A stretch of 64,000 nucleotides of DNA from NCBI RefSeq assembly GCF_965638725.1, contig NC_134982.1:57659816-57723815 (forward strand). Reading direction: 5' to 3'. The notes under the pieces were generated by a model. It was not told the DNA's origin, did not search any database, and saw only the letters and a list, made by a program, of their open reading frames with translations. Source of the DNA: Aptenodytes patagonicus (Eukaryota > Chordata > Aves > Sphenisciformes > Spheniscidae). Positions 47,201-61,666 of the stretch are shown here, piece after piece. A program made the position numbers and the translations under genes. Within the stretch, counting starts at the first letter, position 1. Every line of letters begins with the position of its first letter.

Positions 47201-50200
47201 CAACTTTCCAATGCTTTTGTTGCTTGTTTTACATATGAGGCTGAACAGTTGAGAATAAACTAGGTGTATGGTTGTGTAAAAAACCGGGAACAAGCAAGTT
47301 CTGTAGCACACATTTAACAACCATTCTTAATGTGTGTTAATTTCTTGTGCTTCCTTTGAGCAACAAGCATGGGCAAAAGAGTAAGACCACAGAAGAGGAG
47401 AAATATGATGACAAAAAATACGTGTTACTCAAACTGTTTGATCCGAGCCTGAAACTTTCACCATGAAGAAAGAATCATTCCTTAGTCAGAAAGGTAGCAA
47501 TGGGCTACAGACCTTAATTTTTTCGGAGTTTAAAAAGCTGTCATGAATTGAAGCCATGTAGGTGACTTGTTATAAGCTGCATTCTGACAAAGTGAAACTT
47601 GTCTGTCATTAAAGTATCAAAAAAATCTGCTTTAGACTTCAAGGCTCCTTCAATATTTTGAATGTAAACAGGCAGTATTACAGTTTACCAAGCTTATAGG
47701 TACAATTTTATGGTCTCTGCATCTCCTGGATTCACACGATGGTGGTAGTGTAATTAAATGCTGATTTTTTTTTTGATGGATATAATTCATAAAACTCTGG
47801 GTAGCAGAGGCACAATGAAAACTTAAAGGTCAAGTTTCTCTGGACATTGTTAGTTTGATTTGCTGACAGATGTTTGGAGTAACTATGAAGGGAGGAGAGC
47901 TCACATCAAGTCAAAGAGGAGTTGCAACAGCCTCTGATGTAAAGGATGAACTGACAGTTACTCTGCAAAACAGATGTGAGGCAGACTTCTCAGACAGAAG
48001 TGGGGAAAAAAAATGACAATCTCTAAACAGGAACTGAAGCACCCTGACCTAGCAGCTTTCCAGTTTGCATTCCCTTTACTGTAGATGTAGAGAAGTTTTT
48101 CAACATGAAGCAGAACAGTGCTGGGTTTTTAAAGCTGGTGTTTCTCAGGTATAGCAGTTCCTGCTTGCAGGGGAGCTCTGAAAGGTTCAAGGTGTTTTAT
48201 CTCTCCACTTCTCAAGGTTATGGGAAAAAGTCCAGATCTTTGAGTTTGAGCCACACTTAATTTTTGAGGCAGTTTCATCTTGTTATTAGGACTTTGCAAT
48301 TGACACAAATGCATGACTGGACTTCAAAAAATACGCCTATCAATGCTTTGCAACAATGATAGAGCATCCTTTCTGTTTTGAGTAAGGGTGTTGCTTGTAC
48401 TCTGGTGGAAAAGCATCTGTCTGCTTTCAGGTAAGATGCACTGTAACTTGTAGTCCAGGCTAGAATTATGGTGTTTCAGTCAAGTTACAACTGAAACATG
48501 AGTAACTCAAAATTGATACAGAAATAAATTTGGTCAGTATTTGGGAGGGGAGTGGACAAGTCATATCAAGTAGTTATAAACAGGAAGTTATTCACACCAT
48601 CCCTTTCTTATGACTAGTTAAGTGTGTAATGAAACAATGCATTACAGTAGCAAACAGTTTTATGTTGTGGTTGATGTCCCTATTTTGATGCTTTACTAGC
48701 TGACAAGTAGGAAAACTGTCATTTCACTGAAATAGTTTGTCTGAAAAAAAATCAGTGAAGATGGGGGAAAAACAGGGTCAGGATAAAAAAAGAACAGTTT
48801 TAAATCCAATTTGATTTATAGTGCAGCGAACTTATTTGATACTATGTGATGCCTAGGTTCAACTTGAGGGAGAAAGGTAGTCTCTTGGTTGGAAAAGAAA
48901 GGGTCTTATAATCTTTGTAAGAGGATGATGAATTACTGACAGGAACAGTGCCCGTGGGCTGTGGTGGTATAAGGATGAGTATAGAGTGCTTGCTATTAAA
49001 GCAAATGAGGTGGGGTTACTTCCTAATGTAGAGGAAGTCATCAGATGGTCTCAATGTGGGCCAGGAAGGTGAGGCTGGTAAGCTTTGTGCTCTAGCCTGT
49101 TTCTCTGGGTAAGACTTGATTCCAGGACTGACTTGTACTTCGGCTACTCCATTTTCATGAGTTGGTGTGGTGCTCTATAGTGAACCTCATAATTATGTGT
49201 AAGTTCGTGTCTACAGAAAAGAAAGAAAACCAGTTTTCTTCTGCCATAATTTCTGTGGCAGAAAATAATAATCTGAGACCATTTTTAAGAGCTTGGGCTG
49301 TGTTCTGCGAATGAGACTATGAAATGCTTCAGCAATGAAAAACTTGTCTCTCAAGGCAAGAGCTTGGATGGGTGCATACATATATACACACTGGTAACCT
49401 GTATGGGGAAATATAAGATGATCTTGCTGATCTGGAGCTTTTTGTAAGCTCCAGAAAACTGACTTAAAACCACCTACAGATATTTACATGAGTGGAAATC
49501 ACAAATGAAAACACCCCAAATAAAACTACATTCTTTCTACACCCCTAGGAAAAGAAACCAAAGCAGTCCTTCTACTCCTAACTTTCATTTCCTCATTTGC
49601 CTCAGTTGGGTCTGCTATACACGTGTTTGTTCATACAGGTATGTTGATGTAGGGTTGTGATCCTTGACTGACATGGCAGTGTGGACTGTGAAATCCTTGG
49701 TGTGGTCAAACAGGTGAAACTGTTTTTTTTCATTTTTGCAAATTATATTGCAAACTACATTGGTCAGAGGGCCTGGAGTAAACTGTTATGGCAAAGGAGA
49801 AGTCTTGCCAGTAAAGTTGTCCCTATTCAGGGTATATTAAAACTGTTTTAGTAGACTAGCTCTACAAGGAAGCCAGCATCAAACCCTAAACAGAACAGCT
49901 TTTAATAATGAAGCAGTAGGACTAATTTTGCCTTTTGTGAAAGAATTGTTCTCATCAATAACAGATGGTTTTTAAAAAAAGTAAATTAAAAGTACCTTCA
50001 CAGCTTACTGTACCTCCTTTGGTATCCCAGAAAATCCATAGATTTAAAATTGGTATCAGCTGTAGTGCTGCAGTAGTAATGAATCGATCACCACCTGGAA
50101 TGAGCAGTGTTGTATGGAACTGAATTGTGTTCAGGTGAAACAATGAAACAACAGAATGAGAAACTTACTTAAAACTGATGTTTTGACAGGGGTGTAGCTG

Positions 50201-53200
50201 TAAAGGATGAGGTTAGAAGCCATAGCAGTGAAACTCTCTATAAAATGGTTGCAATGAAGTAGGAATTTAACCAGATGTGATACCACTGGCTTTTGTTTGG
50301 AGTTCTGAAAAGTTTAATGAACTTAACTCCGTGTTCAGCATTTCAGTACTTGATTTTAAGGTACAATTGCTGAAGTAAAAGTGTATCTTCTAAGCTACTT
50401 GTGTACTCTCAAGCTATCACTATTTTAATGAAGTTTCTCCCTTCAGCTTCCTATTCTAATACCTCTGTATAAATTGTGAGATCCTACTGTGTAAGTATTG
50501 CTGGGAGCTCTGGTAAGCCGTGCCACCATTGAAATGGCCTTAAAGACGACTCTCTTCATTACTTTTCCTTTTATTAGCCCATGCTATGAAAATGTAGTAA
50601 TTAAACCAAGTATTTTGCTAATATACAAGTTGGGTCTGGCCAGCTTTAAATTTGACCTCAGCAAAATCTTAGTTTGGATGCTTTGTATGCAGATTTCACT
50701 GGATTTCCAGATAAGGTCAATTATGCTTCACTTAGTCAAATAGCTGTGCTTTGAACTAAGCAGAGCTTGTATTAACTTCTGTTGTTAACAAGAATTTATC
50801 ATTTTTAAATGGTTTGTGTTGCTCAATGTTCACTTGTACCGCTAGTCCAAAATGAACATTTATGATTTTCAGTAAGTATTGAAACTTACAACCAGCATAT
50901 GTTTTGAAGTAGTTATGAAGCTGAATATAAAATTTCTTTAGATTCCTAGCTAGCAATTAAGAGGACTGAAATTAATTTTTTTGGTTGGAAATGAGATTAA
51001 TGTAAATGGAACAAAAATTACTTAAACTTCAGAAGCCTTTCTGAGGTGGTTGTAACATTGTGATTGAGTGTTAAAAAAAATAAGCTTTTCCATCAAGAAA
51101 TGAACTTGTGTAGTTTTCATAAATGTGGTTGAGTTTTAGGCATGAATTTCAAGATTATTTGCGAACTGAGAGAAAATTTTAGGGCAGCTGTGAATGTGTC
51201 TAGAGTTTTGGGAGGGCTGTATGATGATCAGCACTTCTGTGAAAATTTGAAATATATTGTTTTTGAAGACTTACTGTAATCTTTTTTTAGTCAGGTAAAC
51301 TATTTCCTCTTTTTACTCCTTCGTACTCAGTGTCAACAGGATTAAGCTTAGTGATAATGTGCAACTTGGTCTATATTGTAAGCATTTCTTATATTGGAGG
51401 AAAAGCTTGTAGGAAAGCTTATCAGACCAGTTAAAATAGTTGGAAAGGTAGCAATGCTTCTAGGGACCTTCCTCAGAGTTTGGATCAGCTTGGTTGTTAA
51501 TCGGATATATGCTCAAAAATGGTGGATTGAATTGATCTGATGAGTTAGTTCTGATGCATAGGTCCTTTCACCTGTATAATTTCCAGAGGGCATTTGATGC
51601 ATCTGAATGAAGCATAGTTGCATTTTGGAGTGCATGTATGTAGGTCCGTGGATGTTTGTATTTGTAGAGGTACTAGCAAGGTGTATGCTTGAAATGCAGG
51701 GTACACTTGTTGCATTCCAGCCCTGGTAGAACCCTTGGCAGTGTACACAGCTGAGCTGAGCTTACAGTATAAGTGTTCCGTAATCTGGGGTGCCTCTGTC
51801 ACCATTTGGCTCTTGTGTGCCTTCCAGAAAACTAACTGCAGTAGTTTTGTGTACTAGAAATTTGTGCTGACCTGAAGCCCCTAATTTTGTACATTGAAGC
51901 ATATATTTTCAAGATGTAGCTTGCAGGGTTATTCTAATAAAATCAAAGAAATATTTATCAAGATGAATGTAAAGACTTTCTTCTGTAGGGCCAGCAGTAC
52001 TTTCACTGTGTAGAAGGTCTGTGGGATCTGTGTAGGATAGATATAAAGGCAGTAGCTCTGTGGTACAGTGAGTGGTGTACACTTGTTTAGGGGCTTGCAA
52101 CTCACTGGGACAGTGGGCTCTGACACCTGGGGCATGCCTCTGGATGTGAATAGGGAACTGGTTGGGAAGAGCAGTTTAAAAACCATGATTTCCCAGCACC
52201 CAGCCTTGGTGGAAGGATGACTCACAGATTATCTTGATGGTTTCACCAGCTCTGTGAAATCTGTAAACGGTAGTCATAACTGATCAGCACTGTCCAGAAC
52301 CACATTTTTCTTGCATATGTTCTCATTCAGAAGGGAGCAAAGTGTCCTCAGGCAGTACTCTAAGACGGTGGTAAGTGTGGACTTCATTCTGTCTCCAGCC
52401 CCTGTCCCATCAGTGCCCAAAATGCTGACTGTAATTGCTAATCAGAACACTTGCACTGGGGGCTTTAGAAAAGCTAAGGGAACTTCCCATTGTGGGAAGT
52501 ACCGAACCTGATTTTACAGAATGAATCTAAGTAAATGAATAAGCACAAGTGCATGCATGAATAATGTATGGTGGGACTGAACTGCAGCCTGCGCTGTCTG
52601 TCATCTTCTCTGTTCTCATTGATACTTTAACTCTTCTGTGGTGCACTTGTTACTCTTTTGCTTGTTCTCCCTGCAACTGGGATCTTGGTTTTGCTGGTTT
52701 TCTGTATAATTCCCCTTTAGATACCAAAAGCAAAGGCAATATCCAGGAGTCTGTCATTTATTTGTTTCATGTTGTGGATGCTACTGGCAGAGTAACAAGA
52801 TGTGTGGGCAGTACCATTCAGGGGTCTTGGAGAACACTGTGATGGTCAATTGCCATGTAAAAATTGTGAGAGCACTTCTTAAAAAGCCTTGTATTTGATT
52901 GAATTGCAGAAAGCAAATACAGTGTTCACTTCAGCCTCATGTTAATATTCCTTACTCACAGAGAAGGTATTGGGTACCAATGTGACTGTACTGATTTGGA
53001 TCCCTCATCTTTTAAAGAAGTGCCTAGTCAACTTGTTTCTTGTCTGTGGCAGTTCATTCTTTAGTTATCCTGTTCTCTTAGCCTTTTTGACCAGTAAAAT
53101 TTTGTAGTTCACTGACATCATCTGTGCTTATTCTCCAGATTATTGCTAGAGAGAACAATGCATGTAGTTCAATGAAAATAGAATTTATATTAAAGGAGTA

Positions 53201-54087
53201 GAAAGGCAAATCATTGAAGGTTATCACTTTGACTGTTACTCTACTACAGATACTCTGCAATAGGCAGAGAGCATATATGCCACCACACTGTTGGTGTAAC
53301 CACGAGGATGACATTCCCAGAAGAAATAGAAGTGATAACAAGAACTTTAAAATGGAGCAGAACTTTACAACTATGTTCTTTTGATACAGTTAGGTTAACA
53401 TAATTAGCAGTTAAGGAAACTTAACAGACCTGTAACTTTTCTCAGTCTTTTTTACTTTGCAGAAATTTGCACAGTGTTCTTGAGCAAATTGGTAGTGTTT
53501 GAAATAGATATTCTGACAAAAGGAGTTGGAAGGAAAATAATGTTGTATAGAATGACTAATTGCAATTTAATAACAACATCACCCTTATTGGGGGTGTGTG
53601 CTTCAGTGCTTTAAAATCTTTCCACTTTGTAATATGAAGCCTGAAGCATGGCAGTTATCCTAAAAGTATGAGGAAGTATATGTAACATTTTATCTCCCTT
53701 GGTTATTGCTATTTTTATAGGAAGCCTAACAGTGTAAAATCAAGAAGTAGTTTTATTAAAATCATTAGGTAATTTTGGCTGTACTGAATCTTGGTTTTAT
53801 AAGAACCTGCATTAAAAAAAATTGCTTCATAGGAAATCTGCATATGCAGACTAACAAAATGCTGGAAAGTGACAAAGTCAGTGTGGTTCTGGCATGTGTA
53901 AAAGAAAGGAAGAGAATATTTTAGCTCTTATCTGTAGGTTACCCATACTCTTTGCGAGCCACTGAAAAATATGTATACTTCCTACATTCAGAAAAGCATC
54001 TAAATTAATGCATTAGCTGTGTTAGACTAAAAAGAATGATTTACCTGAATGTTGAAATTAAAACTGACTTAATGTGCCTTCTTGTAG
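41222..54087 (+). other. GAK intron 1
   Basis: 12.9 kb. The first 300 bp belong to the CpG island; the rest is AT-rich and free of recognisable CR1 or LTR copies. The longest open frame (44551-44907, 118 codons) has no motif I recognise. I see no RNA gene. Confidence 0.5.
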
Positions 54088-54149
54088 GTGGTTTTGCTTT
54101 TGTCTATGAAGCTCAAGATCTTGGAAGTGGCAAAGATTATGCTTTAAAG
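54088..54149 (+). CDS. GAK: GAK exon 2
   Basis: 62 nt between TTGTAG and GTAAAA. It encodes GGFAFVYEAQDLGSGKDYALK: the rest of the glycine-rich loop and the ATP-binding Lys68 (the last codon of the exon). Confidence 0.97.
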
Positions 54150-55563
54150 GTAAAATGAATTTACTTCACTACAGGTTTACAAGGTCTGCCTTTTTGCTTG
54201 ATGCTTTAGCATGACAGTTAATTCTTGTTGTATGTCACCAAACAAGGCATTTGGAAAAATCCAGAATGATAATAAAGTGGCGTTTGTAGCACATTGTACC
54301 TGTATTTAGAACAGTCATTCCTGTTAGGACCCTGCGCTTTATACTTAGATGCCAAAGATGGGAGTTGCTCTATTGGTACTACTGCTATTTGTCTTCATTT
54401 GGTCTAGAAATTCATGACCCTGCCCCCAAGCATTTTTTTGCATGAGTAAAAAGAATCTTTCCTAGTTACCTGAAGTGGGGTACAGGAATATTTTCACTCC
54501 TCAGAAGCAAATTTAGCCTACCTTCGTACTTCCAGAGTAAGTTTCATCAATATTAAAAATAACGGTCTACACTTTGACTCATTGATCAAACATTCAGCCT
54601 GGCACTTTTCAGAGACACTCCTCTGGATTCTTGTTTTCTGAAAGCTTATAATAATCATATAACAGCTGAAACACTGAAGTATTATGGAAAGGACAATAAA
54701 GTGAAGTAATCTGTCATATTTTGCTGCAAAAAATCATGTCATCACAAAATGGCTTCATTTTTGCAGTAGGGATGTTCTGTGGCTGTATCAGTACAAAGAC
54801 ATCTATCTTGGAGAAAAAGTGAAAAGGGTAGTAGTATGAGAGGTGGGAGAGGTAAGATGGCATTACACCACCAGTAATTACTTGGTCTGTTTTTTTCCTT
54901 TTCATACCACATCCTACAGTAACAAAACATGTGACCAAACTCATATAATTTGTGTGTTCAAAATGTCATCTAGAAGTAGCCCCATTTAAAAATAAGATAA
55001 AAGGTGAGCCATTACTGTACCTCTGTTTTGTATAACTGGTAGTTTTGTAGCAAATGCTCAGATTGATTCTAGTCAAATGTTGACTCCAAATTCAAGCAGT
55101 ATTGGAAATAGTAATGCTTGATTTTGCTGTTGATTACTCAGGTACCATTGAAAAAGTTGGGCTACATAATTTGGAGAAGTTTTGGTTGGGGTGGGTTGAA
55201 GGTTGTTCCTAAAGATTTGAGCCAGAAGATGAACCTTTCCTTGTCAGTGCACAGTGCTGTCACCAGGAGACTTTAGTGTTTTATACAACAGAAAGCTGTC
55301 AAAGCAGTTACTTTGAGTGTCAAAGGTTACAACTACTCAGTTATCACTAAACCTGAACAGTACAGGTAGCTGGAAAACTGGGTGCTATAATTATGGATGT
55401 ATGTCCAAATGTACAATAACCCTGCTTTGTTTACTGTCCCATCACAGTTCCTTAGGTTTTTGACTGTAGCTTATCCTTTGTGTTCTGGAAAAAAAAAATC
55501 TGTGCACTGTTTTTCTGTAAGTTTTAATAACTACATCTTCTCAATTATTCTGTTTTCTGACAG

Positions 55564-55623
55564 CGATTGTTGTCTAATGAAGAAGAAAAGAACAAAGCCA
55601 TCATTCAGGAAGTTTGTTTTATG
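55564..55623 (+). CDS. GAK: GAK exon 3
   Basis: 60 nt between TGACAG and GTATCC. It encodes RLLSNEEEKNKAIIQEVCFM. Glu84 is the helix-C glutamate that pairs with Lys68. The donor is weak (GTATCC) but placed exactly. Confidence 0.96.
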
Positions 55624-57539
55624 GTATCCTTTTCTGGAACATATTTTAATGTTTCAATTTAATTGCCTGATATCAAACATTTCTGAGAAACGGAGGACTG
55701 CTCTAGAGGTTCAGTTCTTTCCATGCCATTCACTACTCAAGAGGACCGACATTCTGAGGGAGGTCTGGGCTCCTGGTTTGTCATGAATCTGGCATCAATA
55801 TCCAGCAAGTTCAATTCATCAAAAATTGCAGGAATTTAATGTGTGCAGATAACTTTTGTAGCTAGTGTAGACTTTGTCATGTACTTTATCTAGCAAGAAG
55901 TAGAATTCTTACTTGGGCTTTCTTGCAGTGCTGTGAGTATGGTCAAGAGACCTTTTGACTATTCAGATGATGCTTAGATCTTAAGTAGACTTCCCTCACA
56001 TGCACTGGATTTATTGCCTTTTTGACTACTCAAAAATTTGCTTTTACTCTCAATGTTTCTTAATTTTTGCCTCAGATGCGTCTGGCTTTAAAAAGTAATA
56101 CTGAATATTAAGGAAGGAATTTCGGTAGAATACATGCATCAGAAACAAGAAGCAGATGTTTTTCAGTGTTGTTGCTGTCCTTTTCGTCTTCAGTGATGTT
56201 AGATGGTAGGGTATAATGTAATCTCAGTGTTTTCAGTCCTTGGCTTTAGTAAACTCAGTATTTGCTCTCCAGTATCTGCTCTAAGACCCTCAGTTTGTTT
56301 CAAGAGTCAGTGAGTAGCTGTGGTATGCTGTTTTGTTTACCACTTTGAGTATTCAGCTTCATTTTGAATTACCAGGCAAAACCACTGACCTTAATTTAAG
56401 CCACTCAAATATTTCTTTTTATGATTACTGAAATGTTTGGCAAAATCTTACACTAAACACAGTTCACTAGTACACTTGTGAAGAACAGACTATGGTAGTA
56501 CTATACATTTTCTAGCTACTCTACAACTTGCCAGAAGTGAGGAACTGAATGTTCTTTGGATGTTTTTTTCACAGCTCAAGCTCATGAAAGCCTATGTACA
56601 ACAGGAACGAGGGTTAACTGTTGCTAACTTTCCAAGATATAACTGAGATGGAATAAATTCCTGCAGGTCTGAGTAAAAGGTAGTGAAGAGATGCATAAGA
56701 TATAGTACTTTGGATTCATTCTAATTTGGTGGATCAAACTTGCCCTTTTTTTTATAGCTTTGTTGTACTTACGATGTCTTTGCTTTTTTCTTTTCAGACT
56801 TGGTGAATGCATCTTGTAAATAGTCTGTATTTGTCTTGTAGGCATGAGTCTTAGCATATGACCAAGGTGATGCACATCAGGGACAACACAAACAGGCATA
56901 ACGCAATGTAACTTGCACTGGCAGGAGTTGATATCACTTACGTTGTACTCCCCTTTACATAGTTCAGAAATGATGCCTTGGATTTTTGAACTGGAAGTGG
57001 AACATGAAAAAGGTTTTAGTATGAAGAATTATTAGTAATGATGGGAGGATAAGTTCATCGATCTTTAGAGCTTTTTTTTTTTGAACTTTTTTGATTACTT
57101 AAAATTAAAACATAACATACTTAATACTTGCTTTGGAAAGACAGGTACAGTAGCCCTTTCTTGATCAGCCAGCTAGTGAAGCAGCTGATAATTAAAAGGT
57201 CTCTCTGGTACTTGTGCTAATGCCTTGCAGTCATTGTCAAAAGACAAAAAGAAGTAACTAGGCCTGTTATGAAGTCCAGTTTCCTCAGAGCCTTAATCAC
57301 AAGGATTTTTTTAATGTTTTATTTTGACTTTTTATTACATTAACTTCAGTGGCTTCCCTTGAAGTCTGTTTTTTTCAGCTGAGGCATGGATTTCCCTGTT
57401 CTGCTCAGTATTTTAATTGCAGCTGTAATTCTTACTGTGGTTTTAAGCTAACATTTCAAATGAGATGTTTGTGAACTGCTATATATACAATAGGATCGAT
57501 AAACTTGGCAGTAGTCTTCCTTGAACATGCTATCTCCAG

Positions 57540-57654
57540 AAAAAACTTTCAGGTCATCCCAACATTGTCCAGTTCTGCTCTGCTGCATCTATAGGAAAAG
57601 AAGAATCAGACACAGGACAGGGAGAGTTTCTTCTGCTTACAGAGCTGTGTAAAG
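57540..57654 (+). CDS. GAK: GAK exon 4
   Basis: 115 nt between CTCCAG and GTAAAC. It encodes KKLSGHPNIVQFCSAASIGK, a Glu/Ser/Asp linker, and EFLLLTELCKG, which is the hinge strand of the kinase. Confidence 0.97.
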
Positions 57655-58085
57655 GTAAACTTATTTCTTTTCCCAGCAGTGCATGTTGCTTCTGACAGCT
57701 GTTTTGCACAGGTTGCTTCACAACTTAGAAGCTTTGAAAGCCTCTTACAGATAGCATAGTTCAGTGGAGCTAGAGTTCAGCCTCATCTTTTATAGGATAA
57801 GGATCATGTTCTTTGAGACTACAGTTCAACCTCATATTAAATATGGTATAATCATTAAGTTCTTTGTGTTGGAGACTAGTCAGAGGAAGGAAGAGGAGGA
57901 ATAGTTCCTTAGAGCACCATTTCCCTTGGCACTGCAGTCAGTGTGGATTCGCCATTTTCAGAATATCCATCTAATATTACAACTCAGTTTTCCTTGATGA
58001 GAAGAGTGTTTGTCTATTCCTGCCAAGCTTTCAGAATTTGTGGTGTTCTGTGTGTGTTTATGTGAACTTCTCTGATTTCCTGCAG

Positions 58086-58228
58086 GACAGCTGGTGGAAT
58101 TCTTAAAGAGAGTAGAATCCAAAGGACCTATCTCCTGTGACACAGTTTTGAAGATCTTTTATCAGACCTGCAGAGCAGTGCAGCATATGCATAAACAGAA
58201 GCCTCCTATTATCCATAGAGATTTAAAG
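58086..58228 (+). CDS. GAK: GAK exon 5
   Basis: 143 nt between CTGCAG and GTATGT. It encodes GQLVEFLKRVESKGPISCDT, then TCRAVQHMHKQKPPIIHRDLK. His170-Arg171-Asp172 is the catalytic loop; Asp172 is the catalytic base. Confidence 0.97.
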
Positions 58229-61200
58229 GTATGTTACAGTGTTTATGTAAACGCTGAATTTTTAAACAGCAAAGGAGCCTGTTGGGCTGAATCAGTGTTA
58301 AGGCTGTTGATCAAATACAGTGGACACTCTTGAGCATAGTGCTTACATGTATTGCCTTGCCAAGGCTGCTGGGTGTCAGTGAAGGTCATCACTGAAACAC
58401 TTGCATCTCTTTAAACAACATCATTTCCTTGTCCTTGTGGTGCACAAGGTGGTGGTGCACAAGTACAAGTACTACTTGTACTCTGTCTGAACAAGCTGAC
58501 AGAAAAGTAGTATATCATGGTTTGCTAATTAACTTAGTCTTTAAGTAGTTCGCTTTTGATAAAATAACCAGTTATGACTTGTGAGCTGCAGTTTTGGGGT
58601 GAGCAGGTTTTCTAAATAGAAGAGGTAAAGCTTTAAAGGAGAAGAGAAGGTAATGTTGGATTCTCTGTGAAAGATTACATAGCCTTGGAAAAATGTGTAG
58701 TAAGCTGTTTGTTTTACACCTAACAACTTGCATTGCATTTTAGAGCTTGTTTTTAACTTGAATTTTAAAATCTGGTAGGCATGGTTCATGATAGATTTTG
58801 TTTAATTTTTCATTCTGTTAGCCTTTACCAAGATGTTATAGGGTTATGCTGTAGAAAGTGTTGTCCCTTAGAAACTTTGGAGATTTGAAAGGATTTCATC
58901 TGTGTTTGAATTTTGTGTTTTGAAGGCAGGGGTTCACCTTTACATGTACGCTATACCTTAGATGAAGGAGCCCTAATCATCAGTGAGATTCTGCTGTACT
59001 ACAAATACATTTGAACCTAGTGGAAGGAAGGTGCTCTTCATAAACATAAACAAAATGAGGGAAAGATTCTTATTCCTGAAACAGTGTCTGAATTTCACAC
59101 GTTTGTTTCCTGCTTGGTGTGGTATCAGCAGAATATAAAAAAAGGAAAATTTTTTCCTCCTTAAGTAAGCATGTACTCAATTATTTTCGGGAAAGGAAAA
59201 TGAAACCACTTTTTAAAAGGAAATGTGTGCTGAGTGTTTTCAACACTGTTGTTGAAAGCTTTGATGTTAGGCACTAGTATAGCCCCTTAATATAAAAATA
59301 GTTGTGATGATGGAGCACTCCTTTTTTTTCAGTACTGTTGAGCAGGCTTCTAGGCCATGTCAAAGAAATTTTAACCAAGCTGGGATAGAACTTTCTTGGT
59401 GTTACTTTCTAAAGTAACTAGTAAAGTTCTAAAATCTTCTGGTCTTCACCGAAATTTCTATACACCAGCCCCTAAGAAAGCTTGTAGATAAGGTGCATCT
59501 CTTCTCTGAAAAAGGGGTAAAAAACTATTTACAAATAAATATACAATCTCTCACATAGCCAGCTCCATAGAAGTTGAGCTAATGCTGTAATTCAAGGTCT
59601 GTTTTTTCCTTGTCAAGTAATGTAAGTTCCTGACAGTGATAAAATATGGAAAAGGCAGGAATTTGGTTTCGTGTTACAGGGGCTGTAAAGCAAGATTAAA
59701 TGATAGTAGTGCTGCAATAGCCAGAGACCTTACTACAATCAGGAGCCAAATAGGGATAATTTAATTGTGCTACCCTTTCCAGAAGGCTGAACTTAAGTCA
59801 GCAGCATAAACTGTAGGTCGAAGTTTTGAGCCAACCCCAAATAAGACCTGAGATGCTAGTATAGCTTTTGGGGAGGGGTGTAGTAGCGTGGAGTCCTAAC
59901 AGGTTTTTCTCAATTATTTTGATTAAAAGTATAAGGATTCATGAAATTCTACAGTGCAGCTTAAAAACAAGTTCCCCTTGGTAGTGGTGGCTGTTTCTGT
60001 CCTCCTGTGGTTTCCTGCTCTTGCTTGTCAGTGTAGTGCATTCTTTGTTCCTGAACCCCTGTGGATGAAGTTCACACTTACGTGTGTGTACAGCACTGTA
60101 ATAACCCAGCTAGTTAGAGTTGTAAAAATTCTAAGCTAGTTAGAGGGCAATTTGTAAAATATCAGTGCTTCTCTGATATTTTGGCTGTCTGAATTTGATC
60201 TTTTCAGGATTTGCCATGCAGCACACAGCTAGTCTGCATAACACGGGTCATAGAGCCTGTTAAAATCTGAATAATCAGATGGAATGTTTTACGTTATTAG
60301 CAACCTTTACCAAAGCACAAAAAACAGAACATGTGCACAGGAGCTTGATCTCTTGTCTTACTGTGACCATTTTTAGTGTATAAATTTAATTTGATGTTGA
60401 ATGTCCACCCTTATTGTAGGTGGAGATAAGCAAAGCTTATCCAACAGAGGAGGGGATTCAGATTGCTCATTGAGATCAGTACTCTAACCACGTCATTAAC
60501 AGACCTTATGTCTTCCTGCAGGGTAGTCAAAATTAATTTATGGTGGAAAAGTTGGAAGGGGCATGTGTAAGGGAGGCTAGTAGGATGTTCTGAAAAACCG
60601 AGGTTTTACAGAAGGAAGTCCAGAGTTGCTGTGGTTTCAAAGGGAAAGGGAAGACAAACCTGGTTATCTGGAGTGTGTTGGTGTAGTGTTACTAATATGC
60701 CTCTTAACTTCTGCACCTTTTCTCGACTTCATACAGAGATACGAATTTTCTTTTTCAGCCCTTTTGTGGTTTTGACCCCATGATACTTCTGCCCAATACC
60801 CACTTTTCCTCTGCCCTTAAGTTTCTTCCCAATTTCACTTAGCAATCCAGGAAGGTTGGATTTTATGGAGTAGGAAAAGGGAGGGATGATGGTGAACTAT
60901 TCAGGCAGCACATGGTCCTCAAATAGCTGGTTTCTGTCTCTGCACAGGGTCACGGCTGCGTCTTTCTGCGTGTCCCCAGGCAGCCTGTTTCTCTACTAGT
61001 ATCTTCCTGTTTTGTGTCTACTGCAGTCCTAACCTCCACTCCACTGCAATTAAACTAAGTGTTGAATTTTATGCATGAAAACATTTGGATTCCAAGATAC
61101 TGCTTCTGCAGGTGGTCCTCTGAAAAACTGGCCTCTTAGGCACTAACGAAATGATTTTTTTTCCTGGGATTTATTTTGTGCTTTCTTGAGTGTTTCCTGA

Positions 61201-61540
61201 TCGTGGTGTTTTTGGTGCTTGCTTTTAAAAATTGGCTGTATTGCTACCATATACATCTACAGTACTATTTGAAATCTTTGTGCTCCTGTAAACAACATTC
61301 TGGGCTATAATAAAATAATAATATTACAATAATACAATAAATTATATTATTATAATAATTATATATAATTATAATACATACAATTATAATTATAATATAT
61401 AATTGTAATATAATAATATAGTAAATAATAAAAGTCCATATTTTTTATATATATGCACAAGTGAGTTGATGTTCAAAAGCATGTGTGTAAGTGTACAGAA
61501 AAAAAGACGCCTTAATTTATTATTCTACCTCTTTTTGAAG
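58229..61540 (+). other. GAK intron 5
   Basis: 3.3 kb AT-rich intron. The only distinct feature is the TAA/TAT tract at its 3' end. Confidence 0.5.
61306..61452. repeat. AT-only low-complexity tract
   Basis: About 147 bp almost entirely A and T (imperfect TAATAA/TATAAT repeats with internal inverted symmetry). It ends about 90 bp before GAK exon 6. Likely length-variable. Confidence 0.85.
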
Positions 61541-61666
61541 GTGGAAAACTTGCTTATTAGTAACCAAGGGACGATCAAACTTTGTGACTTTGGTAGTGCT
61601 ACAACTATAGCTTACTATCCTGACTACAACTGGTCTGCGCAGAAGAGAGCACTGGTTGAAGAAGAG
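61541..61666 (+). CDS. GAK: GAK exon 6
   Basis: 126 nt between TTGAAG and GTGAGA. It encodes VENLLISNQGTIKLCDFGSA, then YYPDYNWSAQKRALVEEE. Asp190-Phe-Gly is the magnesium-binding motif and starts the activation segment. Confidence 0.97.
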
